This document shows positions 56,448 to 64,000 of a stretch of 64,000 nt of DNA, piece by piece. The stretch covers positions 124,001-188,000 of the forward strand of contig NZ_JBNXUN010000009.1 in the NCBI RefSeq assembly GCF_050563525.1, written 5' to 3'. This DNA is from Falsiroseomonas sp050563525 (GTDB lineage Bacteria; Pseudomonadota; Alphaproteobacteria; Acetobacterales; Acetobacteraceae). Position 1 is the stretch's first letter. Each line of letters starts with the position of its first letter. Below the pieces are notes generated by a model. That model searched no databases and was not told the origin of the DNA. It worked only from the letters and a program-made list of their open reading frames with translations. The position numbers were made by a program, and so were the translations under genes.

Positions 56448-58031
56448 TCAGGCGCGGCGCACGCCCCAGAACAGCGCGGGGCCGCCCTTCACCACGCCTG
56501 TCAGGCTGCGGCGATAGGCCATGCGCGGCAGCACCTGGCCGAGTGGCAGGAACGGCACCTCCTGCCACACCACGCGCTGCATCTCCTCGGCGATGCGCTT
56601 TTCGGCCGCCAGGTCCGGCGCTTCGAACCAGGCTTCCCGCAGTTCCTCCAGGCGCGGGATCGTCGGCCAGCCTGCCCAGGCCGCGGCGCCGTGGCCACGG
56701 ATCGGCTGGTGGCTGCCGGGCACGGAGACGTCGAAGCCTTCCCACGTCGTGCAGAAGGCGTTCCAGCCGCCTTGATCCGAAGGCCCACGGTTGGTGCGGC
56801 GCTGGATATGCGTGCCCCAATCCATCGCCTGCAGATCGACGTTGAAGCCGATCCGCCGCAGCAGATCCGCAGCCACCTCGGACAGGTTCTGCAGCACCGG
56901 GATATCGCTGGCGGACAGCATCGCCACGCGCTGCCCGGAATAGCCGGAAGCGCGCAGCGCCGCCCGCGCCGCCTCTAGGTTGCGCGGGCCCGACAACACC
57001 TCGAGCCCCGCATCATTCGCCAGCGGCATCCCCGGCGTGAAGGCGCCGGCCGGCACGCGGGACATCGCCGGATCGGTGCCGATCGCCGCATCCATGAAGG
57101 CCCGCTGGTCCAGCGCAGGCAGGATGGCACGGCGCACCGCTGCGTTGTCGAAGGGCGGGTGCAGGAAGTTGAAGCGCAGCACGCCGAGGTTGCCGGCGCC
57201 GTTCACCAGATCCACCACGATATCGCGGGTGCGGCGCAGCAGCGGCAGCAGATCCGCCAGCGGCGTCTCCCACCAATCCACCTCGTTGTTCTGCAACGCC
57301 GCGGCGGCGGTGGAGGGGTCGGGCATCACCCGCCATTCCACGCGGTCGAAATGCACCGGCTTGCCACCGGCCAGGAAGTCGCTCGGCTCGTCGCGCGGCA
57401 CGTATTCGTTGAACTTGGTATAGATGACGCGGTCGCCAGGGCGGAACTCGTCGCGGACGAAGCGGAACGGCCCGCTGCCGGTGTAGTCCTGGATCTGCTG
57501 GAACGGATCCGTCTGCGCGACCCGTTCCGGCATGATGGCGCAGATGTTCGCGGATGGCTTGCCGAGCGCGAAGGCCAGCCCGGGCCAGGCCTTCTTCATG
57601 CGGATCTCGAAGCGCGTGTCGTCCAGCGCCCGCATGCCGTCCAGCAGCCCATCCAGCCGCTGCCCCAGCACGTCCCGCTTCGCCCAGCGCGCGATGGAGG
57701 CGACGCAGTCCCGCGCCAGCACCGGCGCGCCGTCGTGGAAGCGCAGACCCGATCGCAGCGTGAAGGTCCAGCGCCGCCCTTCGTCGGAGATCTCGTGCCC
57801 CGCCGCCATCTGCGGCTTTGGCTGGAAGTCCGCGCCGAGGCCATACAGCGTGTCGTAGATCATCAGCCCGTGGTTGCGGACCACGACGGCCGTCGACCAC
57901 ACCGGATCGATGTTCGACAGGTTGGCTTGCGGCACGAAGCGCAGCGTCCCCGCCTGCGCCTGTGCCGATGCCACACGCGGCGCCGCCAATCCGACTCCGG
58001 CCGCCACCATCATCCCACGCCGCGTGATCAT
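56448..58031 (-). CDS. Peptide-type ABC substrate-binding protein, paralogue 2
   Basis: This is a 527-residue DppA/OppA-type receptor with an RR-containing signal peptide (MITRRGMMVAAG, Tat-like). It shares the block LRFVPQANLSNIDPVW and FTLRSGLRFHDGAPVLARD with paralogue 1. A 142-base gap separates the two. It begins five bases after the stop of paralogue 3, so the genes are probably co-transcribed. The ligand is unknown. Confidence 0.92.
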   Translation of the reverse strand: MITRRGMMVAAGVGLAAPRVASAQAQAGTLRFVPQANLSNIDPVWSTAVVVRNHGLMIYDTLYGLGADFQPKPQMAAGHEISDEGRRWTFTLRSGLRFHDGAPVLARDCVASIARWAKRDVLGQRLDGLLDGMRALDDTRFEIRMKKAWPGLAFALGKPSANICAIMPERVAQTDPFQQIQDYTGSGPFRFVRDEFRPGDRVIYTKFNEYVPRDEPSDFLAGGKPVHFDRVEWRVMPDPSTAAAALQNNEVDWWETPLADLLPLLRRTRDIVVDLVNGAGNLGVLRFNFLHPPFDNAAVRRAILPALDQRAFMDAAIGTDPAMSRVPAGAFTPGMPLANDAGLEVLSGPRNLEAARAALRASGYSGQRVAMLSASDIPVLQNLSEVAADLLRRIGFNVDLQAMDWGTHIQRRTNRGPSDQGGWNAFCTTWEGFDVSVPGSHQPIRGHGAAAWAGWPTIPRLEELREAWFEAPDLAAEKRIAEEMQRVVWQEVPFLPLGQVLPRMAYRRSLTGVVKGGPALFWGVRRA

Positions 58032-58036
58032 CTGCG

Positions 58037-59617
58037 TCAGCCCTTGCCGATGTTCCAGAACACGGTGGCCGGCGCGCGGAACACGCCGGTGACGTTGCGC
58101 CGCCAGGCGCTCGGTTGCCAGTAGAAGCCGAGCGGAATGTAGTACATCGACTCCATCGCCTTGGCGTTCAACTGCTCCGCGATGAGGCGGCTCTCGGCGG
58201 GATCACCGGTCTGCACCCACTCCCCGCGCAGACGCTCGATCTCCGGCTCGTCCGGCCAGCCGAACCAGGCATTCGCCGCATTGGCGCGCAGGAACAGGTG
58301 GTACACCGGCAGCGCCAGCGACTGGCCGGAGGAGGTGGTGTGGATGATGCTCCAGCCGCCACGCTCCACCGGTTCCTTGCTGGCGCGCCGCTGGACCAGC
58401 GTGCCCCAGTCAGTGGAGATCAGCTCCAGGTTCATCCCCAGGCGCGTCAGGATGTCTGCCGTCACCATCGACAGCGCGTTGATCTGCGGATAGTCGCCCG
58501 GGGCGATCAGCACCACCTTCTCGCCGTTGTAGCCTGCCGCGGCGAGCGCCGCCTTGGCTCGCTCGATGTTGCGCGTCTTCAGGATCTCGCTGCCGGATTC
58601 ATTGGCCAGCGGCGTGCCGCAGGTGAACACACCCTCGCACACGCCCCAGCCATCCGCGTCATTGCCCGCGACCGAGCGCAGATAGTCGCGCTGGTCCACC
58701 GCCATCGCAACCGCACGGCGGATGGCCGGGTTGTTGAAGGGTGGCTGCAGCGTGTTGAAGCGGCAGACACCATAGGTGCCGTCCAGCAAGCGCTGCTGCA
58801 CCACCATCTCCCGGTTCCGCCGCATCAGCGGCAGAAGGTCGTGCAACGGATATTCCCAGTAATCCTGCTCGCCCTGCATCATTGCGTTGGCGCTGGTCGC
58901 GGGGTCGGTGATGATGGTCCACTCGATGCGGTCGATGTTCGGGCGACGGCCGCCGGCCAGCCCGTCCACCGCCTCGCCGCGCGGCACATAGCCGGCGTTC
59001 TTTTCCCACACCGCACGCTGCCCGGGATTCCATTCGCCCGGCACGAACTTGAACGGCCCGCTGCCGACGGTGTCGCGGATCTGCGTGAAGGCATCCGTGC
59101 TGGCGATGCGTTCCGGCATGACAAAGCAAGGAAACTGCGTCTGCCCCAGCGCCATGGTCAGTAGCGGCACCGGCCGGTGCAGGCGGAAGCGGAAGCGGCG
59201 GTCATCCAGCGCCTCCACCTCTGCGACATTGCCGATCAGCACCTGCATGAACGGATCGCGGCGCGCCCAGCGCTTGATGGACGCCACCGCATCCTTCGCC
59301 AGCACGCGTTCGCCATCGTGGAAGGCGAGACCCTCGCGCAGCGTGAAGGTCCAGGCGAGCTTGTCGTCCGAGACGGTCCAGCCTTCCGCCATCTGCGGCT
59401 GGATCTCGCCCTTGCTGTCCTGGGCGCAGATCTGGTCGTAGATCATGAACGCGTGGTTCCGCGTCACCACCGCCGTCGTCCAGACCGGGTCCACCGAGGT
59501 CAGGTTCGCCTGCGGGATCACCCGCAGGCTGCGCGCCGCCCCACCTTGCGCCGAGACCACATTCGGTGCCGCCACCATCGCGGCCGAAGCCGCCATCAAC
59601 CCACGCCGACCGATCAT
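58037..59617 (-). CDS. Peptide-type ABC substrate-binding protein, paralogue 3
   Basis: This is a 526-residue DppA/OppA-type receptor with a Tat-like signal (GRRGLMAAS) and family blocks LRVIPQANLTSVDPVW and FTLREGLAFHDGERVLAKD. I chose the ATG at 59617 with GGGAG upstream; a GTG two codons earlier at 59623 is in frame but too close to the site. It ends five bases before paralogue 2. It differs from its siblings in the region QAICAQDSKGEIQ-like, where it has more charged residues (DQICAQDSKGEIQPQ). Confidence 0.92.
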   Translation of the reverse strand: MIGRRGLMAASAAMVAAPNVVSAQGGAARSLRVIPQANLTSVDPVWTTAVVTRNHAFMIYDQICAQDSKGEIQPQMAEGWTVSDDKLAWTFTLREGLAFHDGERVLAKDAVASIKRWARRDPFMQVLIGNVAEVEALDDRRFRFRLHRPVPLLTMALGQTQFPCFVMPERIASTDAFTQIRDTVGSGPFKFVPGEWNPGQRAVWEKNAGYVPRGEAVDGLAGGRRPNIDRIEWTIITDPATSANAMMQGEQDYWEYPLHDLLPLMRRNREMVVQQRLLDGTYGVCRFNTLQPPFNNPAIRRAVAMAVDQRDYLRSVAGNDADGWGVCEGVFTCGTPLANESGSEILKTRNIERAKAALAAAGYNGEKVVLIAPGDYPQINALSMVTADILTRLGMNLELISTDWGTLVQRRASKEPVERGGWSIIHTTSSGQSLALPVYHLFLRANAANAWFGWPDEPEIERLRGEWVQTGDPAESRLIAEQLNAKAMESMYYIPLGFYWQPSAWRRNVTGVFRAPATVFWNIGKG

Positions 59618-59654
59618 CTTCACTCTCCCGCCCGAGACTTGATGCCGAGGAAAC

Positions 59655-61247
59655 TCAGTCGCGCTTGATGCCCCAGTACAGCGCCAGTCCCGGCACGCGG
59701 CCAGACAGGTTGCTGCGCACCGCGGTCAGCGACTTGTAGGCGCCGACCGGGATGTAGGGCAGCTCGTCCATCGCCACCTCCTGCATCTCCCGACCCAGGC
59801 GCTGCTCCGCTGCCAGATCCGGCGCCTCGAACCAGGCATCGCGCAGTTCCTCCAGCCTGGGGATCGAGGGCCAGCCGAACCAGGCGCCGGTGCCGTTGCC
59901 GCGCAGCGGGAAGTGTGCCGCGGGATTGGCGAAGTCGAAGGAGGAGAAGGCGGTGAACAGCATGCTCCAGCCGCCGCTCTCCACCGGCTCGCGCGAGGTG
60001 CGCCGCTGCACCGTGGTGCCCCAATCCGTCAGCACGATGTCGGCGTTGAAGCCGAGACGGCGCACCAGATCCGCACCCACCTGCGTCATCGCCGAAGGCG
60101 CCAGGATATCGGTGGGCCCGATCAGCCGCATCGGCGCGTTGGTGTAGCCTGCCTCCCGCATCAGCGCCTTGGCACGATCCAGGCTGCGCGGTCCCATCAG
60201 CGGCGCCATGCCGGCGTCGTTGCCCAGCGGCGTGCCGGGTGTGAAGAAGCCGGTCTCCGCATTGAAATTCTCGGGGTCGGTGCCGACGATCGCCTGCATG
60301 AAGTCGGACTGGCTGATCGCCGGCAGCATCGCCTGGCGCAGCTTCTTGTCGTTGAACGGCGCGTGCAGGTGGTTGAAGCGCAGGATGCCGGTCAGCGGCA
60401 GCGGGTCGATTGCCTCGATCCGCACGTTGCGGTTGCGCCGAAGAAGCTGCTGGATCTCCGGCGGCGGCTGCTCGTACCAGTCGATCTCGCCGGTCTGGAT
60501 CGCCGCGGCGGCGGTCGCCGCATCGGTGATGATGTGCCATTCCACCCGGTCGAAATTCACGATCTTCGGCCCTGCTGTCAGGCTCGGCATGCCGCCCTGC
60601 ACCGGCACGTAGTCGGGGTTGCGCGTGTACACCACGAGGCTGCCGGAGTTGTACTCGTCCGGCTTGAAGCGGAACGGGCCGCTGCCCACCGCCTCGCGGA
60701 TCTGCGTGAAGGCATCTGTGCTCGCGATCCGCTCCGGCATCACGAAGGCCGGGCTGTTGGAGACCTGCGCCAACGCCGCGAACAGCAGCGGGAAGGGCCG
60801 CTTCAGGCTGAACTGCACGCGCTTGTCATCGAGCGCGGACACCGCATCGGTCACCGTCGCCAGCTTCTGGCCGAACGGGTTGCGCTTCATCCAGCGGGAG
60901 ACGCTCGCCGCCACGTCGCGCGCGAGCACCGGCGTGCCGTCGTGGAATTTAAGCCCGTCGCGCAGCGTGATGATGATGCGCCGCCCGCCATCCTCCGCGA
61001 CATGCCCCGCCGCCATCTGCGGCTGCGGGCGGAACTGTGCGTCCATCCCGTACAGCGTGTCATAGATCATGTGCCCGTGGTTGCGGGTGATGTTCGCCGT
61101 GGTCCAGATCGGGTCCAGGCTCGTCAGGTTCGCCTGCGGGACCATCTTCAGGACGCGGTTCTGCGTCGGCTGCGCGATTGCGGCATGTGGCAACGCGCTG
61201 GCCCCGCCGATGGCAGCGCCCGTCTTCAGCAGTGTCCTGCGAAGCAT
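59655..61247 (-). CDS. Peptide-type ABC substrate-binding protein, paralogue 4
   Basis: This is a 530-residue DppA/OppA-type receptor with a signal peptide beginning MLRRTLLKTGAAIGG (Tat-like) and ending ATLPHAAIAQ-like. The mature part opens LKMVPQANLTSLDPIW, with ITLRDGLKFHDGTPVLARDV. An ATG with a GGGAGAACAGG purine run gives a clear start. It lies 69 bases downstream of the lipoprotein gene and 37 bases upstream of paralogue 3. Confidence 0.93.
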   Translation of the reverse strand: MLRRTLLKTGAAIGGASALPHAAIAQPTQNRVLKMVPQANLTSLDPIWTTANITRNHGHMIYDTLYGMDAQFRPQPQMAAGHVAEDGGRRIIITLRDGLKFHDGTPVLARDVAASVSRWMKRNPFGQKLATVTDAVSALDDKRVQFSLKRPFPLLFAALAQVSNSPAFVMPERIASTDAFTQIREAVGSGPFRFKPDEYNSGSLVVYTRNPDYVPVQGGMPSLTAGPKIVNFDRVEWHIITDAATAAAAIQTGEIDWYEQPPPEIQQLLRRNRNVRIEAIDPLPLTGILRFNHLHAPFNDKKLRQAMLPAISQSDFMQAIVGTDPENFNAETGFFTPGTPLGNDAGMAPLMGPRSLDRAKALMREAGYTNAPMRLIGPTDILAPSAMTQVGADLVRRLGFNADIVLTDWGTTVQRRTSREPVESGGWSMLFTAFSSFDFANPAAHFPLRGNGTGAWFGWPSIPRLEELRDAWFEAPDLAAEQRLGREMQEVAMDELPYIPVGAYKSLTAVRSNLSGRVPGLALYWGIKRD

Positions 61248-61316
61248 CCTGTTCTCCCGTTCAAGCCATTCCCGGGAGGATCAGACCAGCCCTTGCGGTA
61301 TCCCGCAAGCCGCAAG

Positions 61317-61901
61317 CTAGGCTGGCGGCGGCCCAGATGCCCCGGGCGGCTCGCGCGGCTCTGGCGGCTCGGGCGGCACCGGAAGCTCCGGCGCATCGGT
61401 GCGGAGCGCGGAGACGCAGCCGAACCAGTCGCGGCCGGAGATGCCGGCATCCGGCACCGTCACGGACAGCACGCGCGTGCCCGGCCGGCTGTAGCGCAGC
61501 GTGCCGCCGGCCAGCAGCGCGCGGATGCGCCGTTCGCCCGCCGCATCCAGCCGCCGCGTCACGCGGGATTGGCTGGCGGGGAAGCGGAGTTGCCAATTGC
61601 CCTCCGCGCCGCGGAATGCCACCTGGCTGATCCGCCGCCCGCTCCGCGCTTCATAGGACAGCTCGCGCCCCGGCCCCGCCGCCACCGCCAACGTCGCCGC
61701 GTCCTGCTCCAGCGATGCGCTGCACACGCCATTGGCGATACTGAAGGACCAGGCGCCATCCGCCTGCACCACCGGTTCCGCCGGCGCCGGGCGTGGCGGC
61801 AGCACCACCCGCGTACCGACCGGCTGGGGCTGCGCACAGGCCACCAGCAGGGCGGGCAGGAGGACGGGCAGCAGCAGCGCCAGGCGGCACGAAAACCTCA
61901 T
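61317..61901 (-). CDS. Predicted lipoprotein of unknown function
   Basis: This is a 194-residue lipoprotein with lipobox LLVAC (cysteine near residue 22). The mature part has a strand-rich core with WSFSIANGVCSASL and a second cysteine (WFGCVSAL), and ends in a proline-rich tail (PPEPPEPREPPGASGPPPA). The family is not recognised. It overlaps the upstream AAA-ATPase gene by four bases and is therefore likely its partner in the envelope. Confidence 0.7.
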   Translation of the reverse strand: MRFSCRLALLLPVLLPALLVACAQPQPVGTRVVLPPRPAPAEPVVQADGAWSFSIANGVCSASLEQDAATLAVAAGPGRELSYEARSGRRISQVAFRGAEGNWQLRFPASQSRVTRRLDAAGERRIRALLAGGTLRYSRPGTRVLSVTVPDAGISGRDWFGCVSALRTDAPELPVPPEPPEPREPPGASGPPPA

Positions 61902-63664
61902 TCACCAGCCTCCAGGACCGTAAAGCGCGACCAGCGCCCTGCCGCGTAGCGAGGCCCATCACGAGACACCAGCGTGACCCGCCAGGCATAGCCGCGCGCG
62001 GCCGTCACCGGCACCGCGTGCCGGTCCGATTGCGGCGCGTAGCCCGAGAACACCTCCTGCCATGCACCTTCCTCCAGCCCCATCACCTCGACGAAACAGC
62101 ATGGCGAGGCGCTGGTTGCCGCCGGCAGGCGCCAGCGCAGTTCCACATCCAGGGGCAAGCGCGCCGCCGGCAGAAGCGCGCCGGGGGCCGGGGCTTCCGG
62201 CTCCGGCGCCGCCAGCGTCGCAAGCTCGGGCACCGGCATCTCACGCGCAGCGGGCCGCCCGCTCGGCGCCGGCAGCGCCCATTCGACGGTGCCCGGCCGT
62301 GGCAGGGGCGCGCCGTCCGGCACCCTGCCCAGCCGGTGCGCCTGTGGCGCCTGGCCAGCCCGCGCGCCAATCGCGAGCGCCATATCCCGATCCTCGAGGA
62401 AAAAATAGCGCAGAACCTCCTCCCCGCTGGCCTGGGAGACCGGGAACGGCGCCGCGACCGTCCGCCCGGCGGTGCGCAGGGCCGCGGCCAGGGTCTCTCC
62501 CCGCGCGGCGGCGTTCGCATCGCCGCGTGGATAGGTCAGCACGATGCGCGCCGGCGGAGCCACCGGCAGCACCGGGACAACGTCCGGCGCCTCGGGTGTC
62601 ACGACCGGCGGCGGCGTCGGGTCGGCCCGGTCCTGCTCCTGTGCCTGGGCGACCGGCATAACCTCCGACCCCGCGCCGCCGCGCAGTGCACCAGCCGAGC
62701 CCGGGCCGAGCATCACCCAGGCCCCAGCCGCGCCAATCAGCCCCAGAACCACGCCGGCGACCAGCCAGGGCAGGATGCCACCGGACCGCTGCGCAGCGAT
62801 TTCCTGCGGCGCGGCAGCAGCCGGCGGCGGCGGTTCCGGCATGGCTTCCGGCACCTGCTCCGGTGCCGCTTCCGGCACCTGCTCCGGTGCCGCTTCCAGG
62901 ACCGGCGGCGCCGATGCGAGGACGGGGGCGGCCGGCCGGGCCGGTGCAACGGCCGTGCGTGGGGGTTCGCTCACCCTCACCCGCACCGCCGACAGCGCAT
63001 GCATGCCGGCCGCGCTGCGCACATGCTCGCCGCTGACCGCCTGGGCCTTCTCCAGCCCCGCGATGAACAGGCTGCTGCCGACCAGCACGTTCAGCAACCG
63101 CGGCACGCCGGCCGATTCAAGCCCCAGCGCCGCCACCGCATCCGGCCCCATGCGGGAGGCTGGAACCTCCAGCGCCGCCAGCCGCGCCGCGACATACCGC
63201 TCCACATCCTCGGCCCGAAGCCCTGGCAGCCGCACCACCCGGTGCGGAACCTCCTCCAGCCGGGCGGCGAAGGCCGGCAGCGCCGCCAGCACCGCGACCC
63301 GGTCCGGTGCCGCCGCCAGGGCGGCCAGGCCGGCATCGTCGATCCGGCCGGCCTCGTCGACCAGCAGGACCGCCGCGGCTTCTGCGCCGGTGGCCTCGTC
63401 GCCGGTGGCCTCGTCGCCGAAGTCGAGCCGCTGCACCACCAGGCCATCCGCGCGCAGCTTGCGTTCCAGCGAATCCAGCATGAGCGTCTTGCCGACGCCT
63501 GGGCCACCGAGCAGCGCCACCACGCCGCCCCCCTGCCGCACCGCGGCCAGCAGGGCCGCCTCCGCCGTCTCCCAGGCCTCATGCCGCAGTGGCCGGGCCG
63601 CATGGACGCCGTGGCTGGTCGGCGGTGGCGGGCCGGGTTCTGCGGCGACGGGCTGGCTGCACAT
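61898..63664 (-). CDS. ExeA/GspA-like AAA-ATPase with periplasmic domain
   Basis: This is a 588-residue membrane protein. The N-terminal cytoplasmic AAA domain has Walker A GGPGVGKT (53-60) and Walker B VLLVDEAG. A proline-rich segment with EQVPEA repeats and a transmembrane helix (about 297-319) lead to a periplasmic part. That part has a domain with RYFFLEDRDMA-like signature (about 400-460) and a C-terminal fibronectin-like fold ending RYAAGRWSRFTV. It resembles ExeA/GspA, a type II secretion accessory ATPase, but without the peptidoglycan-binding domain seen there. The start MCSQPV was chosen; an ATG at 63775 adds a disordered leader. It is coupled to a lipoprotein gene. Confidence 0.72.
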   Translation of the reverse strand: MCSQPVAAEPGPPPPTSHGVHAARPLRHEAWETAEAALLAAVRQGGGVVALLGGPGVGKTLMLDSLERKLRADGLVVQRLDFGDEATGDEATGAEAAAVLLVDEAGRIDDAGLAALAAAPDRVAVLAALPAFAARLEEVPHRVVRLPGLRAEDVERYVAARLAALEVPASRMGPDAVAALGLESAGVPRLLNVLVGSSLFIAGLEKAQAVSGEHVRSAAGMHALSAVRVRVSEPPRTAVAPARPAAPVLASAPPVLEAAPEQVPEAAPEQVPEAMPEPPPPAAAAPQEIAAQRSGGILPWLVAGVVLGLIGAAGAWVMLGPGSAGALRGGAGSEVMPVAQAQEQDRADPTPPPVVTPEAPDVVPVLPVAPPARIVLTYPRGDANAAARGETLAAALRTAGRTVAAPFPVSQASGEEVLRYFFLEDRDMALAIGARAGQAPQAHRLGRVPDGAPLPRPGTVEWALPAPSGRPAAREMPVPELATLAAPEPEAPAPGALLPAARLPLDVELRWRLPAATSASPCCFVEVMGLEEGAWQEVFSGYAPQSDRHAVPVTAARGYAWRVTLVSRDGPRYAAGRWSRFTVLEAGE

Positions 63665-63856
63665 GCGGGCTTCGCGACTTCTATCTGGTCGAGGTTGGTC
63701 CTGCGGCCAGCCCACCGGCTGCGGACCCGCAGGTCGCCCAGATCCTGGGCAGACCCGACCATATAGCTTCCGCATCCATTCCCGCAGCTTGTGCGGGATC
63801 AGGATGTTGTGCGCGGCGAACCAGGCCCCCGCGCCGATCCGCCTTCGGGCCTGCCC

Positions 63857-64000
63857 TCAGCTCCGCTGCACGTTCCAGAACAGCGGCAGGCCCTTCAGGA
63901 CGCCGGTGATGTCGCGGCGGTAGGCGGTCGCCTGGAAATACTGGCCGAGCGGCAGGTAGGGGACCTCCTGGAACGCCACCTCCTGGATCTGCCGTGCGAC
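63857..64000 (-). CDS. Peptide-type ABC substrate-binding protein, paralogue 5 (partial)
   Basis: The last 47 codons and stop of a fifth DppA/OppA-type receptor lie at the right edge; the start is off the window. The end reads AFQEVPYLPLGQYFQATAYRRDITGVLKGLPLFWNVQRS, close to the ends of paralogues 1 to 4 (for example QEVPFLPLGQ and GGPALFWGV in paralogue 2). It shows the receptor array extends beyond the window. The same strand is used. Confidence 0.88.
   Translation of the reverse strand, partial: VARQIQEVAFQEVPYLPLGQYFQATAYRRDITGVLKGLPLFWNVQRS

Noticed and set aside
59913..61949. Long plus-strand frame opposite a binding-protein gene and the lipoprotein gene
   Set aside because: It spans the antisense of two supported genes, with no ribosome-binding site and low-complexity content.

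Overview
This window is a GC-rich chromosomal segment of an alphaproteobacterium. A Rhodospirillales/Acetobacteraceae (Roseomonas-like) host is my inference. It rests on base composition, the gene order trigger factor-clpP-clpX-lon-HU, a complex I operon of alphaproteobacterial type, a Bug-type receptor, a PEP-CTERM protein and a run of Tat-exported peptide-type binding proteins. The window is densely coded. No gap between genes exceeds 300 bases, and I see no insertion sequence, prophage, CRISPR array or rRNA operon. Almost every gene is intact; only the two ends are cut (nuoI on the left, a binding-protein gene on the right).

Layout. 1-8144 (minus): nuoA to nuoI of NADH:quinone oxidoreductase, running off the left edge. 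8429-10575 (minus): tRNA-Asp, a Sel1-repeat lipoprotein coupled to a CsgG-like lipoprotein, and tRNA-Val. 10690-17427 (minus): HU, Lon, ClpX, ClpP and trigger factor, with readable terminators for HU and Lon and a good candidate HU promoter. 17703-20244 (minus): tRNA-Leu and a stand-alone pyruvate dehydrogenase E1-like enzyme. 20449-23434 (plus): a translationally coupled signalling cassette (CHASE3 histidine kinase, single-domain receiver, receiver-histidine kinase). 23532-32237: mixed accessory genes, including two small secreted proteins, a PEP-CTERM protein, a transporter, malonyl-CoA decarboxylase, NAD(P)HX repair enzyme, an orphan ParA ATPase, an acetyltransferase and a sulfotransferase-TPR protein. 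32256-36675: a DMT exporter, then a tightly coupled NUDIX-AlaX-sulfurtransferase-cystathionine beta-lyase operon. 36691-39160: a short tandem repeat, a winged-helix regulator, and a zinc module in which Zur faces HisI plus a CobW/COG0523 metallochaperone. 39237-46737: GOLPH3-like and STAS proteins, a Bug receptor facing an Asp/Glu racemase-like protein, a two-domain cold-shock protein with an arginine/glycine-rich linker, an AtzH-DadA pair, and a divergent GH1-like glycosidase. 46787-50595 (minus): a form II CO-dehydrogenase-type molybdenum hydroxylase. 50705-64000 (minus): a dipeptide-type ABC transporter (DppBCDF) with five binding-protein paralogues, and an AAA-ATPase/lipoprotein pair inserted among them.

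How the parts fit. The left third is housekeeping (respiration and protein quality control). The right half is import and catabolism: peptide or other compound uptake by DppBCDF with several alternative receptors, D-amino acid oxidation, racemisation, sulfur amino acid breakdown and a molybdenum hydroxylase. The most interesting points for follow-up are the Zur/HisI/COG0523 zinc-sparing module, the receptor array with one permease, the coupled AAA-ATPase/lipoprotein pair, the GOLPH3-like/STAS pair, and the repeat-expanded double cold-shock protein.
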